From: Cryomorphaceae bacterium MED-G11
Lineage (GTDB): Bacteria > Bacteroidota > Bacteroidia > Flavobacteriales > Flavobacteriaceae
Direction of reading: 5' to 3'
Length of the DNA: 48,000 nucleotides
Assembly: GCA_002457075.1 (NCBI GenBank)
Contig: NTKQ01000003.1
Location: 1-48,000, forward strand
Shown here: in pieces, positions 1-7,974 of the stretch
Position numbering within the stretch: the first letter of the stretch is position 1
Layout of the letters: each line of letters starts with the position of its first letter
Translations under genes and position numbers: made by a program
The notes under the pieces: generated by a model
The model's input: the letters and a program-made list of their open reading frames with translations, nothing else
Told to the model about the DNA's origin: nothing
Database searches by the model: none

Positions 1-366
1 GCAGTTATTTTAATTTTTCTTTTTTTAGTCTCGTGTTCCAATATCCTATATAATCATGATGATTCAATGTCAATGCTTACAACAAAAAAGTTAGTAATTG
101 ATAAATTTGGTGAGCCTACAGATATTACAAAGATGACAGATTATGATGAATACTATTATGATTTTGGAGTTTTTGAAGAAAGATTGAATTTTTTTGATCC
201 TCAAATATCAACTGTTTCTGCTCAACCTAAAGTAAGTAAAATTGAAAATGAATTTCAACCTCAGTATAGGATAAATATTTCACAAAAATATATCAAGTTT
301 CATTTAGTAGGAGATAAGGTAATTTATTGGGAGAGTCAAAATGTTAATTTTTCAACTAAAAAATAA
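1..366 (+). CDS. Putative lipoprotein of unknown function, 5' end outside window
   Basis: The reading frame is open from base 1 and encodes a hydrophobic stretch ending in the lipobox-like LVSCS (Cys codon at about 34-36), before an internal Met at 67. The gene therefore begins before the window, and the Met at 67 is not its true start. The visible part looks like the end of a type II signal peptide followed by about 110 mature residues that are polar and rich in Tyr, Asp and Lys. I do not recognise a family. The fold cannot be judged from sequence alone. It ends with tandem TAA codons. Membrane anchoring is inferred from the lipobox only. Confidence 0.65.
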   Translation, partial: AVILIFLFLVSCSNILYNHDDSMSMLTTKKLVIDKFGEPTDITKMTDYDEYYYDFGVFEERLNFFDPQISTVSAQPKVSKIENEFQPQYRINISQKYIKFHLVGDKVIYWESQNVNFSTKK

Positions 367-466
367 TAATAGTTACAATATAGTTTCTAGTAATATTAAA
401 ATTTCATTAAAGTGATAGATGTTAATACAGCTAAATATTTTAATTTAGTTTTTTTAATATCCTCAC

Positions 467-1225
467 ATGCCAATCAAAGTATTCACCAAAGAAAATCAAG
501 CTAGTGGTAATTTTAATAATGGTCAAATTTTAGAAAAAAAACCTATTGGTTTCCCTCAAGATGGTGGTCAATTAACCCCATACTCTAATCTTTTTTATTG
601 GGCTCATGCCTGGGCACCAGATAAGGACAGCACTATTGGTCTTCATCCTCATAGAGGGTTTGAGATATGTAGTTTTGTTCTAAAAGGAGAAATTGAACAT
701 TATGATACACTTCTTGAAAAATGGATTACTTTAAAAAAAGGAGATGTTCAAATTATTAAGGCTGGCAAAGGTATTTCACATTCTGAAAAACTTAAATCTG
801 ATTCAGAAATATTTCAAATATGGTTTGACCCTAACATTCAAGAGTCTCTATATATAGATGCAAGTTATAATGATTTTAAATCTGAAGAATTTAAATTAGA
901 TAAAAATAATGGAGTAGAAATAAAAACTATTTCAAATAATGAAAATCAACTTGGTTTAGATAGTTTTGGTGTAAAAATATTTGAATCTAGTTATACTGAT
1001 GGTGAAAACGAACATATAATAGAAGAAAACTGTTATCATTCCATGTTTATTTTATCAGGAAATTTAAATTTGAAAGATCAAGTTTTTAATAAAGGAGACT
1101 TTATTATAGTTGATAATGAAAAAAAAATACAGTTATCCACAAAGAATAACTGTAAGATTTTTGAAATAATTTCACCTATTAAACTTCCATATAAAACTTA
1201 TGCAGAAGTTCACAATGTTAATTGA
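467..1225 (+). CDS. Pirin family protein (bicupin)
   Basis: This 252-residue protein matches the pirin family. The N-terminal cupin holds the metal-site pattern H60 and H62 in HPHRGFE, followed by H105 and E107 in GISHSE, which corresponds to the three His and one Glu that bind iron in pirins. A second, less conserved cupin fills the C-terminal half. Pirins are cytosolic. Some have quercetin dioxygenase activity and others act as cofactors, so the exact role here is unknown. The ATG lies in a typical A/T-rich context without a Shine-Dalgarno sequence. The gene converges on the lipoprotein gene to its right and overlaps its 3' end by 8 bases. Confidence 0.9.
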   Translation: MPIKVFTKENQASGNFNNGQILEKKPIGFPQDGGQLTPYSNLFYWAHAWAPDKDSTIGLHPHRGFEICSFVLKGEIEHYDTLLEKWITLKKGDVQIIKAGKGISHSEKLKSDSEIFQIWFDPNIQESLYIDASYNDFKSEEFKLDKNNGVEIKTISNNENQLGLDSFGVKIFESSYTDGENEHIIEENCYHSMFILSGNLNLKDQVFNKGDFIIVDNEKKIQLSTKNNCKIFEIISPIKLPYKTYAEVHNVN

Positions 1226-1646
1226 CAATTACGAGTTTTAGGTTTCTTTCCTTGAACATTTCAAATAGTTCTTCAACAGTTTCCTCAGATTGCATAGAAA
1301 CTCTGATAAATCCTTCACCAAAGCTTATATAAGCTGATGTACTGTTCTCCGAATTAAGAAATACTTGGGGTAATTGACTCCATCTACTTGGGCTTCCATC
1401 ATCATAGGTTCTTTCAATGTATGCATTTATAGATCCGTTTTTATAAATATCCTTAGTGATTTCTGGAACTTCTATTTCAAAGTTGGCATACTGCATATCA
1501 TCTGATATAGTATCTGGCTCTGAAGGAACTTTCAGGATAATTACTTCATTATTTGAGCCATTTTCATATACAGCAGTTCCTGATCCAGTGATTGAACATC
1601 CGTTAATAATTAAGGATATTGATAGTATGTATAAAAGTTTTTTCAT
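1218..1646 (-). CDS. Small putative lipoprotein, unknown function
   Basis: The protein has 142 residues when started at the ATG at 1646. A TTG two codons upstream is possible but less likely. The N-terminus is a clear lipoprotein signal (MKKLLYILSISLIINGCS), with the lipid-modified Cys at residue 17. The mature part begins with a short Gly/Ser-rich linker, then a region rich in Glu, Asp, Ser and beta-prone residues, including a WSQLPQVFLNS segment. I recognise no domain. The likely place is the periplasmic face of the inner or outer membrane. It lies just downstream of a strong hairpin terminator at 1685-1716, so it probably has its own promoter in the 38 bases between. Confidence 0.7.
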   Translation of the reverse strand: MKKLLYILSISLIINGCSITGSGTAVYENGSNNEVIILKVPSEPDTISDDMQYANFEIEVPEITKDIYKNGSINAYIERTYDDGSPSRWSQLPQVFLNSENSTSAYISFGEGFIRVSMQSEETVEELFEMFKERNLKLVIVN

Positions 1647-1684
1647 TTTCAATATTTTTAAATTAAATAAAGGTTATAAAATTC

Positions 1685-1716
1685 GAAAGCCCGACTCACG
1701 AATGAATCGGGCTTTC
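1685..1716 (-). terminator. Intrinsic terminator hairpin with UUCG tetraloop
   Basis: Read on the minus strand, GAAAGCCCGATTCA pairs with TGAGTCGGGCTTTC around a TTCG loop. That gives a 14-bp stem with one G-T pair. The loop is the very stable UUCG only on the minus strand (CGAA on the plus), so the structure is best read as acting on leftward transcription. The downstream tract (GAATTTTATAA) is only moderately T-rich. It closes the candidate transcript that begins near 1985 and insulates the lipoprotein gene. Confidence 0.75.
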
Positions 1717-1988
1717 TAATTCTCTTTAAATACTTTTGAATTCCTTCAACACCGGATAATTTTTTCGGTTTAGTATTTAAAATTTCACAAGCTATATCTT
1801 AACTTTCGTCTCGAGTGTCACAGATAATTTGTCTGTTTCTATTACTTGATCTTTTTGTCTTTAAACACGATTGGTATTCCAAATTACAGTTAATCTTACT
1901 GATTTTTAACGTTTAAAGCTTGATAAGGTTTTTCTAAGTTTTCACTTTGAGTGTTTTGGCGGATTTTTCCATAACAACTGCTTATCAT
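1685..1988 (-). ncRNA. Candidate non-coding RNA or decayed gene, about 300 nt
   Basis: No convincing CDS lies between 1647 and 2088. On the minus strand this stretch is bracketed by a promoter-like pair (TTTG-N19-TACTTTTA, 1992-2022) and a strong terminator (1685-1716), predicting a transcript of about 300 nt. Small internal hairpins are visible, such as ACAGA/TCTGT and ACCG/CGGT. It does not contain the conserved sequences I would expect of tmRNA, RNase P RNA or SRP RNA. A 30-codon ORF starts at 1988, and one minus-strand frame is open for about 65 codons on either side of a single TAA, so a decayed protein gene is the alternative. Confidence 0.35.
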
Positions 1989-1991
1989 TTA

Positions 1992-2022
1992 TAAAAGTAT
2001 AAATCTATTGTACAAAAACAAA
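1992..2022 (-). promoter_or_regulatory. Bacteroidota-type promoter for the candidate RNA
   Basis: On the minus strand TTTG (2019-2022) is followed after exactly 19 bases by TACTTTTA (1992-1999). This matches the Bacteroidota -33/-7 consensus TTTG-N19-TAnnTTTG with one mismatch. The predicted start is near 1985. Confidence 0.5.
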
Positions 2023-2088
2023 TTTAAACTTAAAATTGTTAATAACTTTAAGTAAGTAATTAATATTCAGCATTTTATATTACTGCTG

Positions 2089-2154
2089 CTAACAATTACA
2101 GCAAGTGCAATCACATGATTTAGTACAATCGCAATCTTTACATCTACAGTCCAT
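2089..2154 (-). CDS. Cys-rich micro-peptide (21 aa), metallothionein-like
   Basis: A 22-codon ORF starts with ATG at 2154 and ends with TAG. Nine of its 21 residues are Cys (positions 3, 5, 8, 10, 14, 16, 18, 19, 21), arranged as repeated C-x-C pairs plus one CC. The remaining residues are mostly Asp, Lys and Thr. The pattern resembles metallothionein metal-thiolate clusters, but I know no named family of this length. An in-frame TAG lies 10 codons upstream with no other start between. An A/G-rich tract (AAGAAAAAAAGAA) precedes the ATG. It follows the unknown 119-residue gene by 26 bases on the same strand, so the two are probably co-transcribed. Metal binding is an inference. Confidence 0.6.
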   Translation of the reverse strand: MDCRCKDCDCTKSCDCTCCNC

Positions 2155-2180
2155 TTCTTTTTTTCTTAAAGTTAAGAAAT

Positions 2181-2540
2181 TTAACTAACTAAAATTCTTT
2201 TATAATAATTTTCGAGAGCTCTTTTGTATGCTTTTACAAATTGGTAGAGTCTAAACTCCTTTAAATTTCCAAACCTATTTAACTCATTATAAGTCTCAAA
2301 TTGATATTTTTTTAATCTTTTATTAAGAATATTTTCAATTCTTATAACCTTTTTAAAAATTAGTTTATTAGTTGACCCATCTATTAATCCAGATTCATAT
2401 TTATTAATTATAACCTTAATTTCCTTCGGAGTAAGTTCAGAATATCTTTTTGGTTTACTCCAATTTTTTTCATACTCTTTATGAAGCCATATATACTCTT
2501 TGTAAAGGCCATTAAATAAACAAGTCAGAAATATATTCAT
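2181..2540 (-). CDS. Hypothetical protein, 119 aa
   Basis: I do not recognise this 119-residue protein. It is basic, rich in Lys, Tyr, Asn and Leu, and predicted by eye to be largely helical. The segments SELTPKEIKVIINKYESGL and the C-terminal FVKAYKRALENYYKRI look like amphipathic helices. It has no transmembrane stretch and only one Cys. The ATG at 2540 is the only sensible start. It reads away from the tRNA-Arg gene, leaving a 44-base shared A/T-rich intergenic region, and is followed at 26 bases by the Cys-rich micro-peptide. Codon use looks like that of the neighbours. It could be lineage-specific. Confidence 0.55.
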   Translation of the reverse strand: MNIFLTCLFNGLYKEYIWLHKEYEKNWSKPKRYSELTPKEIKVIINKYESGLIDGSTNKLIFKKVIRIENILNKRLKKYQFETYNELNRFGNLKEFRLYQFVKAYKRALENYYKRILVS

Positions 2541-2567
2541 TAACGTCTAAATTATAAATTATATATA

Positions 2568-2575
2568 TATTTTTG
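2568..2575 (+). promoter_or_regulatory. -7 element of the tRNA-Arg promoter
   Basis: TATTTTTG is a perfect TAnnTTTG element ending 9 bases before the first base of the tRNA, so transcription would begin almost at the mature 5' end. No TTTG is present at the -33 position. Confidence 0.55.
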
Positions 2576-2584
2576 CACTAACTC

Positions 2585-2657
2585 GGGCAATTAGTTCAAC
2601 TGAATAGAACAGAAGATTACGGCTCTTCAGATGGGGGTTTGAGTCCTCCATTGCCCT
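2585..2657 (+). tRNA. tRNA-Arg (anticodon ACG), atypical
   Basis: A cloverleaf can be drawn. Acceptor GGGCAAT pairs with ATTGCCC, D stem GTTC with GAAC, anticodon stem GAAGA with TCTTC around loop TTACGGC (anticodon ACG, Arg), and T stem GGGGG with CCTCC around TTTGAGT. Several features are unusual. The D loop has G18-A19 in place of G18-G19, and the T loop has T in place of C56, so the normal G19-C56 contact would be A19-U56. The variable loop has 4 bases, the discriminator appears to be T, and CCA is not encoded. The arms are intact, which argues for a working gene that has drifted towards A/T. Confidence 0.85.
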
Positions 2658-2667
2658 CAAAAAAAAG

Positions 2668-3609
2668 ATTTTGGATTACTTAGGAATTTTATTTGGTATA
2701 ATATTACTCTCTTACGGAGGAGATTTACTTACAAAATCTTCAATTGATATTTCATTAAAATTCTCTGTACCTAAGATTGTTATTGGTATGACTGTAGTTT
2801 CTTTTGCAACTTCTGCTCCAGAATTAATAGTAAGCTTAAATGCTACTCTTGATGGGTTGCCAAGTTTTGCAATTGGGAATGTATTAGGTTCTAATATTGC
2901 TAATATTGGCTTAGTACTGGCAATAATTACAATTATATATCCAATAACCCTAAAACATAGGTTTTATTATACTGATTTTCCTTTGTTAATGATTTCCACT
3001 GCACTTTTTTATTTTATCATATACACAGATAATCAGATATCTAGAACTGAAGGTTTTATTTTACTTATTTCGATAACAGCAATTCTTTTCTATCTTTTTA
3101 TCTACCAAAAGAAAAGTATTTCTGAATTCTCTGAGGAGATTGACAACACTAAAATATCCTTTACAAAATCATTTATATATATTTTTTTTAGTGGATCATT
3201 ATTATGGTTGGGATCTGAAACTTTAATAAAATCAGCAGTATCAGTAGCTAACAAATTTGAAATCTCTGAGAGAATAATTAGTATTACTATGGTTGCAATT
3301 GGGACAAGTATTCCGGAGCTTGCTGCTTCAATTGTTGCATCACTGAAGAAACAAAACGATTTATCAATTGGAAATCTGATTGGCTCTAATATCTTTAATT
3401 TACTAGTAGTTATTGGAGTTACTTCTTCAATAATACCAATTGGTGGAATTGAAAACAGTACATTATTTAATGATATGCTTTGGGTGATTCTATTCTCAGC
3501 AATAATACTACCACTTGCTTATTTTGGAAAACGAAATGTATTGACAAGAAAAAAAGGGATTATATTATTGATATTGTATCTAATATTTATAATCCCTTTA
3601 TTGAGTTAA
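2668..3609 (+). CDS. CaCA family Na+/Ca2+ exchanger-like transporter (YrbG type)
   Basis: An inner-membrane cation antiporter of about 313 residues with the two signature alpha repeats of the CaCA superfamily. Alpha-1 is near residues 35-80 (SFATSAPELIVS, GNVLGSNIANIG) and alpha-2 near 210-250 (AIGTSIPELAAS, GNLIGSNIFNLL). The acidic residue in each PEL and the Asn in each GSN are the expected ion-binding positions. About ten hydrophobic segments are visible. There is no in-frame ATG at the N-terminus; initiation must use ATT (2668) or TTG (2671), only about 10 bases after the tRNA-Arg. I give the outer choice, and the position is uncertain. It converges with the glutamine synthetase gene, 4 bases apart. 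Confidence 0.9.
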   Translation: MLDYLGILFGIILLSYGGDLLTKSSIDISLKFSVPKIVIGMTVVSFATSAPELIVSLNATLDGLPSFAIGNVLGSNIANIGLVLAIITIIYPITLKHRFYYTDFPLLMISTALFYFIIYTDNQISRTEGFILLISITAILFYLFIYQKKSISEFSEEIDNTKISFTKSFIYIFFSGSLLWLGSETLIKSAVSVANKFEISERIISITMVAIGTSIPELAASIVASLKKQNDLSIGNLIGSNIFNLLVVIGVTSSIIPIGGIENSTLFNDMLWVILFSAIILPLAYFGKRNVLTRKKGIILLILYLIFIIPLLS

Positions 3610-3613
3610 TTGA

Positions 3614-4618
3614 TTAAGCGCTTTTAACAGTCTTAACAATTCTAGCTGCTACTTTGTATGGATCAGCATTTGAAGCAGGTCTTCTATCTTCCAGCCAGCC
3701 TTTCCATCCACTTTCAACAGTTCCAATTGGAATTCTAATTGAAGCCCCTCTATCAGAAATACCAAAACTGAACTCATGAATTGATTGAGTTTCATGGAGT
3801 CCCGTAAGTCTTTGGTCATTAAATTCACCATATACCTCGATGTGCTCCTTAGTTAGAGGTCTAAACGCTTCACATATCTTTTCATATGTAGCTTTATCTC
3901 CACATGTTCTTAAAGTATTGTTTGAAAAATTTGCATGCATTCCAGATCCATTCCAATCCCCTTTTATAGGTTTTGGGTGGTACTCTATATAGTATCCATA
4001 ATCTTCTGTTAGTCTATCCAATAAGTATCTAGCTATCCATATTTCATCACCTGCATTTTTAGCACCTTTTGCAAAAATTTGAAATTCCCACTGACCAGAG
4101 GCAACTTCTTGATTTATACCTTCAAAGTTTAATCCAGCATCAATACACAGGTCTGAGTGAATTTCTACTAATTCTCTTCCATGAGTATTTTTTCCACCAA
4201 CTGAACAATAATACATTCCTTGAGGACCTGGATATCCTCCAACTGGAAATCCAAGAGGAAGTTGGGTGTCATTATCCATAATAAAATATTCTTGTTCAAA
4301 ACCGAACCAAAAGTCATTATCATCATCATCGATTGTAGATCTTGAATTTGATACATGAGGAGTTCTGTCAGCATTTAGAACTTCTGTCATTACTAAGTAT
4401 CCACTTTCTCTTGTTGGATCTGGATAAATTGCAACAGGTTTTAAGATACAATCAGATGAATTACCTTCTGCCTGTAGAGTTGAGGAGCCATCGAAACTCC
4501 ATTCAGGGCAGTCATCGATTTTTCCGCTAAAATTATTAATCACTTTAGTTTTACTCCTCATGTTCGCAGTAGGAGTATAACCATCAAGCCATATGTATTC
4601 TAATTTAGATTTGCTCAT
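3614..4618 (-). CDS. glnA: Glutamine synthetase, type II (eukaryotic-like, short form)
   Basis: ATP-dependent synthesis of glutamine from glutamate and ammonium in the cytosol. At 334 residues it is much shorter than the 470-residue type I enzyme and fits GSII. It has an N-terminal beta-grasp part (YIWLDGYT, WSFDGSST) and a catalytic part with FGFEQEYF (metal-binding Glu), WNGSGMHANFS (ATP/substrate loop) and RGASIRIP. Type I adenylylation is not expected in this class. With gltBD, also in this window at about 20.7-26.7 kb, it would complete the GS-GOGAT route. The ATG at 4618 is well placed. The 275-base region to purM must carry both divergent promoters, though none matches the consensus closely. 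Confidence 0.92.
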   Translation of the reverse strand: MSKSKLEYIWLDGYTPTANMRSKTKVINNFSGKIDDCPEWSFDGSSTLQAEGNSSDCILKPVAIYPDPTRESGYLVMTEVLNADRTPHVSNSRSTIDDDDNDFWFGFEQEYFIMDNDTQLPLGFPVGGYPGPQGMYYCSVGGKNTHGRELVEIHSDLCIDAGLNFEGINQEVASGQWEFQIFAKGAKNAGDEIWIARYLLDRLTEDYGYYIEYHPKPIKGDWNGSGMHANFSNNTLRTCGDKATYEKICEAFRPLTKEHIEVYGEFNDQRLTGLHETQSIHEFSFGISDRGASIRIPIGTVESGWKGWLEDRRPASNADPYKVAARIVKTVKSA

Positions 4619-4893
4619 TTTGTTTTTTTTATTTGTCGTCTAATTTAATTTTTTTTAAAATGTTTACTTTCAAATAGTATTATTAAAATCAATTTTTATT
4701 AATCTAATATTTATAGCTTAAAAATTTATCAATTTTATATAAAATGAGTTATAAAAATGAGAAAAATTCACTAGCTATATAGATATAATTTTAAAATTCT
4801 AAATTAAATTAAATTGAAAATTTTAAGTCAACTGATAAATGAATTTTATTAAAAACTTATTAAGATTTTTTTTTGATAACTTTACGCTGAAAA
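4619..4893. other. Divergent intergenic region, glnA / purM
   Basis: This 275-base, very A/T-rich region lies between two divergent genes. I see no ORF, tRNA or strong hairpin. On the plus strand TAACTTTA (4877-4884) resembles a -7 element and would start purM transcription only a few bases before its ATG, but there is no matching -33 element. No clear glnA promoter or nitrogen-control operator could be picked out. Confidence 0.4.
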
Positions 4894-6060
4894 ATGTCCA
4901 ATAGATATAAATTAAGAGGAGTTTCTTCTGACAAAGAAGATGTCCATAATGCTATTAAAAATCAAGATAAAGGTCTGTATCCAAAGGCCTTTTGTAAAAT
5001 ACTTCCTGATTTTATATCAGACTCTAACGAACATGCTTTAATTATACATTCTGATGGCGCCGGTACTAAGTCATCTCTTGCATACGTTTATTGGAAGGAG
5101 ACTGGAGACTTATCAGTATGGAAAGGAATTGCTCAAGATTCAATTGTAATGAATCTTGATGATGTTGCATGTGTTGGAGCAATAGATAACATAGTTCTCT
5201 CTTCTACTATCGGTAGAAATAAAAATAAAATTTCAGGTGAAGTTATTTCTCAAATTATTTCTGGTACTAATGAAATCCTTTCTTATTATAGAGATTTAGG
5301 AATAAATATTCATAGTGGAGGTGGAGAAACTGCTGATGTTGGTGATTTAGTTAGAACAATAATTGTTGATTCTTGTTTAACAGTTAGAATAAAAAAAGAT
5401 CAAATAATTGATAATTCTAATATAAAGCCAGGAAACGTTATTGTAGGATTATCATCAACAGGTATTTCCTCATACGATAAAGAATATAATTCTGGTATAG
5501 GAAGTAATGGTCTAACATCAGCTCGTCATGATGTGTTATCTAAATATTTAAAGTCATTATATCCAGAATCATTTGATAATGAAGTTCCTGATGAATTGAC
5601 TTACTGTGGCTCAAAAAAATTAACAGATACGCTTAAAAATTTTGATCTTAATATTGGAAAGATGCTTTTGTCACCTACTAGGTCATACGCACCACTATTA
5701 AAAAATATTTTTGACAATGTAGGTAGAGATAAAATTGATGGAATAATTCATTGTACAGGGGGTGGTCAAACTAAAATTCTTCATTTTATAGACAATCTCC
5801 ATATTGTTAAAAATAATCTTTTTGAAACACCTCCAATTTTTAAACTCATTCAGAATGAGTCAGGTACAGATCCAAAAGAGATGTATAAAGTATTTAATAT
5901 GGGTCATAGAATGGAAATATATACAGATTCTGTCAATGCCGCTGAAATAATTAAAATATCAAAATCAGTTGGTATTGAAGCTAAAATTATAGGCGAAGTA
6001 CTTAAATCAGAACATAAGAAATTAACTATTCAATCAGAATTAGGTAATTTTGAATATTAG
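4894..6060 (+). CDS. purM: Phosphoribosylformylglycinamidine cyclo-ligase (AIR synthetase)
   Basis: Catalyses the ATP-dependent ring closure of FGAM to AIR, step 5 of purine synthesis, in the cytosol. The 388-residue length matches the longer Bacteroidota form. The protein contains the family's nucleotide-binding signatures ([35 protein letters not shown]) and the C-terminal Gly-rich [13 protein letters not shown] with [10 protein letters not shown]. It opens a run of four plus-strand genes (purM, prfA, pyrF, hydrolase) with gaps of 11 bases or less, most likely one operon. Upstream, TAACTTTA ends about 10 bases before the ATG and could be a -7 element, giving a near-leaderless message. Confidence 0.95.
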   Translation: MSNRYKLRGVSSDKEDVHNAIKNQDKGLYPKAFCKILPDFISDSNEHALIIHSDGAGTKSSLAYVYWKETGDLSVWKGIAQDSIVMNLDDVACVGAIDNIVLSSTIGRNKNKISGEVISQIISGTNEILSYYRDLGINIHSGGGETADVGDLVRTIIVDSCLTVRIKKDQIIDNSNIKPGNVIVGLSSTGISSYDKEYNSGIGSNGLTSARHDVLSKYLKSLYPESFDNEVPDELTYCGSKKLTDTLKNFDLNIGKMLLSPTRSYAPLLKNIFDNVGRDKIDGIIHCTGGGQTKILHFIDNLHIVKNNLFETPPIFKLIQNESGTDPKEMYKVFNMGHRMEIYTDSVNAAEIIKISKSVGIEAKIIGEVLKSEHKKLTIQSELGNFEY

Positions 6061-6071
6061 ACAGTTATAAT

Positions 6072-7148
6072 ATGCTACTAGAAAAAATTGAAATAGTTGA
6101 AAAAAGATATGATGAGATATATCAAATGATTAGTAATCCTGATATTATTGCTGATCAAAAAAAATATATTCAATTAAATAAGGAGCTAAAAGAACTTAGA
6201 AAGCTAGTAGATAAAGGTAAGCTTTACAAGAATGCAGTAAGCCAAAAATTAGAGGCAGAGGAGTATTTAAATTCATCTGATGATGAAGATATGGTTGCTA
6301 TGGCTAAAGAGCAATTAGATCTATCAAAACAAGATATTAATAGTCTTGAGGAAGAAATAAAAATTCTATTAATACCTAAAGATCCAGAAGACTCCAAAAA
6401 TGTAGTTGTTGAAATCAGAGCAGGAACTGGGGGAGATGAGGCTAGTATTTTTGCAGGAGATTTATATAGAATGTATACAAAGTTTGCTCAAGATAGAAAA
6501 TGGAAAATTAGTGTTGTTGATACTAGTGAGGGAAATGATGGTGGATTTAAAGAGGTTATTTTTGAAATATCTGGACAAGATGTTTACGGTGTTCTTAAAT
6601 ATGAATCAGGTGTTCACAGAGTTCAAAGAGTTCCCCAAACAGAGACACAAGGAAGAGTTCATACTTCTGCAGCAACAGTTATGGTTCTTCCTGAAGCAGA
6701 AGAGTTTGATGTAGAAATTAATATGAATGAGGTTAGGGTTGATTATTTTTGTTCTTCTGGACCTGGAGGTCAATCAGTAAATACCACATTATCTGCTGTG
6801 AGGTTAACTCATGAACCTACTGGTATTGTTGCTCAATGTCAGGATCAAAAATCTCAACATAAAAATAAAGAAAAAGCTCTGAAAGTTTTAAGATCAAGGG
6901 TATATGAAATTGAATTAAACAAAAGAATGGAGTCTGATTCTAAAAAAAGAAATGAGCTTGTTAAATCTGGAGATAGATCTGCTAAAATTAGAACATATAA
7001 TTATCCTCAGGGAAGGGTAACTGATCATAGAATAGGTCTTTCTCTATATGATTTGCCAAAAATATTAGATGGAGATGTATCAAAGTTAATTGATGAAATA
7101 CAACTTTTCATAAATACTGAGAGACTAAAAGAAGCGGGTGAGGTATAA
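6072..7148 (+). CDS. prfA: Peptide chain release factor 1
   Basis: Class I release factor that reads UAA and UAG stop codons and triggers hydrolysis of peptidyl-tRNA on the ribosome. The length (358 residues) is standard. The catalytic GGQ loop is present in [12 protein letters not shown], and the codon-reading tripeptide of the PxT type is PQT in RVPQTETQG, which marks RF1 rather than RF2 (SPF). The N-terminal 100 residues form the helical domain. The stop codon TAA shares its last base with the ATG of pyrF (TAATG), indicating translational coupling. Confidence 0.97.
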   Translation: MLLEKIEIVEKRYDEIYQMISNPDIIADQKKYIQLNKELKELRKLVDKGKLYKNAVSQKLEAEEYLNSSDDEDMVAMAKEQLDLSKQDINSLEEEIKILLIPKDPEDSKNVVVEIRAGTGGDEASIFAGDLYRMYTKFAQDRKWKISVVDTSEGNDGGFKEVIFEISGQDVYGVLKYESGVHRVQRVPQTETQGRVHTSAATVMVLPEAEEFDVEINMNEVRVDYFCSSGPGGQSVNTTLSAVRLTHEPTGIVAQCQDQKSQHKNKEKALKVLRSRVYEIELNKRMESDSKKRNELVKSGDRSAKIRTYNYPQGRVTDHRIGLSLYDLPKILDGDVSKLIDEIQLFINTERLKEAGEV

Positions 7149-7972
7149 TGTTAAATAATAAAATTAATAGTCAAATAAATAAAAAAAAGTCTTTTCTGTG
7201 TATAGGCTTGGATATTGATATCAAAAGGATTCCTAAATCATTGATTAATAACGATGACCCAATATTTGAATTTGCAAAACAAATTATAGATTCAACAAAT
7301 CAATATGCAATTGCATATAAACCTAATATTGCTTTTTTTGAAGCACATGGAGTAGAAGGTTATAAATCTCTTGTAAAAATTTCTAAATATCTAAAAGATA
7401 ATTATCCTGATATATTTACAATAGCAGATGCAAAGAGAGGGGATATAGGAAATACATCTAAAATGTATGCAAGTGCATTTTTAAAAGATTTAGACTTTGA
7501 TTCAATTACTGTTTCCCCTTATATGGGTTCTGATTCAGTTGAACCTTTTCTAACTTTTGATAATAAGTTTGTCTTCTTACTTGCCCTAACCTCTAATAAG
7601 GGCTCTGAAGATTTTCAAGAAACAGTTGTAGATGATAATTCTGGTAAGTTATATGAGAAAGTTATCAATATTTCAAAGACTTGGACAAATAATGATAAGA
7701 TAATGTATGTTGTTGGTGCAAAAAATACTGAACAAATTGGAAAGATTAGAAAACTAGTTCCAAATTCATATTTATTAATTCCTGGTGTTGGCGCTCAAGG
7801 TGGAAATTTGAAGGAAATATGTGAATATGGATTAGATAAAGATTATAAATTAATAGTAAATTCATCAAGATCAATTATCTACGCTTCTCCTAATGATGAT
7901 TTTGCTAAAAAAGCTGCAGAAGAAGCAAAAAAAATTCAAAGTGAAATGGAATTAATTATTAACAAATTATAA
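7148..7972 (+). CDS. pyrF: Orotidine 5'-phosphate decarboxylase, type 2
   Basis: Last step of UMP synthesis: decarboxylation of OMP in the cytosol. The 274-residue protein is of the longer type 2 family. It carries the substrate-binding start CIGLDID, the catalytic motif DAKRGDIGNT near residue 96 (Asp and Lys of the active site) and the C-terminal phosphate-binding LLIPGVGAQGG and NSSRSIIYAS. Its ATG overlaps the prfA stop by one base, and the next gene starts 2 bases after its TAA. Pyrimidine synthesis is also represented here by pyrD at 44 kb, but the two genes are not linked. Confidence 0.95.
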   Translation: MLNNKINSQINKKKSFLCIGLDIDIKRIPKSLINNDDPIFEFAKQIIDSTNQYAIAYKPNIAFFEAHGVEGYKSLVKISKYLKDNYPDIFTIADAKRGDIGNTSKMYASAFLKDLDFDSITVSPYMGSDSVEPFLTFDNKFVFLLALTSNKGSEDFQETVVDDNSGKLYEKVINISKTWTNNDKIMYVVGAKNTEQIGKIRKLVPNSYLLIPGVGAQGGNLKEICEYGLDKDYKLIVNSSRSIIYASPNDDFAKKAAEEAKKIQSEMELIINKL

Positions 7973-7974
7973 GT

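Noticed and set aside
1664-1900. A minus-strand reading frame, open for about 65 codons with one internal TAA and ending after the hairpin, that reads like protein (for example GVEGIQKYLKRIRKPDS)
   Set aside because: It has an in-frame stop, no good start, no recognisable family, and its end is encoded by the terminator stem. It is kept only as the alternative explanation for the candidate RNA.
4069-4530. Open frames on both strands inside the glutamine synthetase gene
   Set aside because: They are frame shadows of a strongly conserved gene and have no motifs of their own.
4619-4893. Possible small RNA or riboswitch between glnA and purM
   Set aside because: Only A/T-rich simple sequence with short direct AAATT repeats is visible; no stable stem or conserved motif was found.
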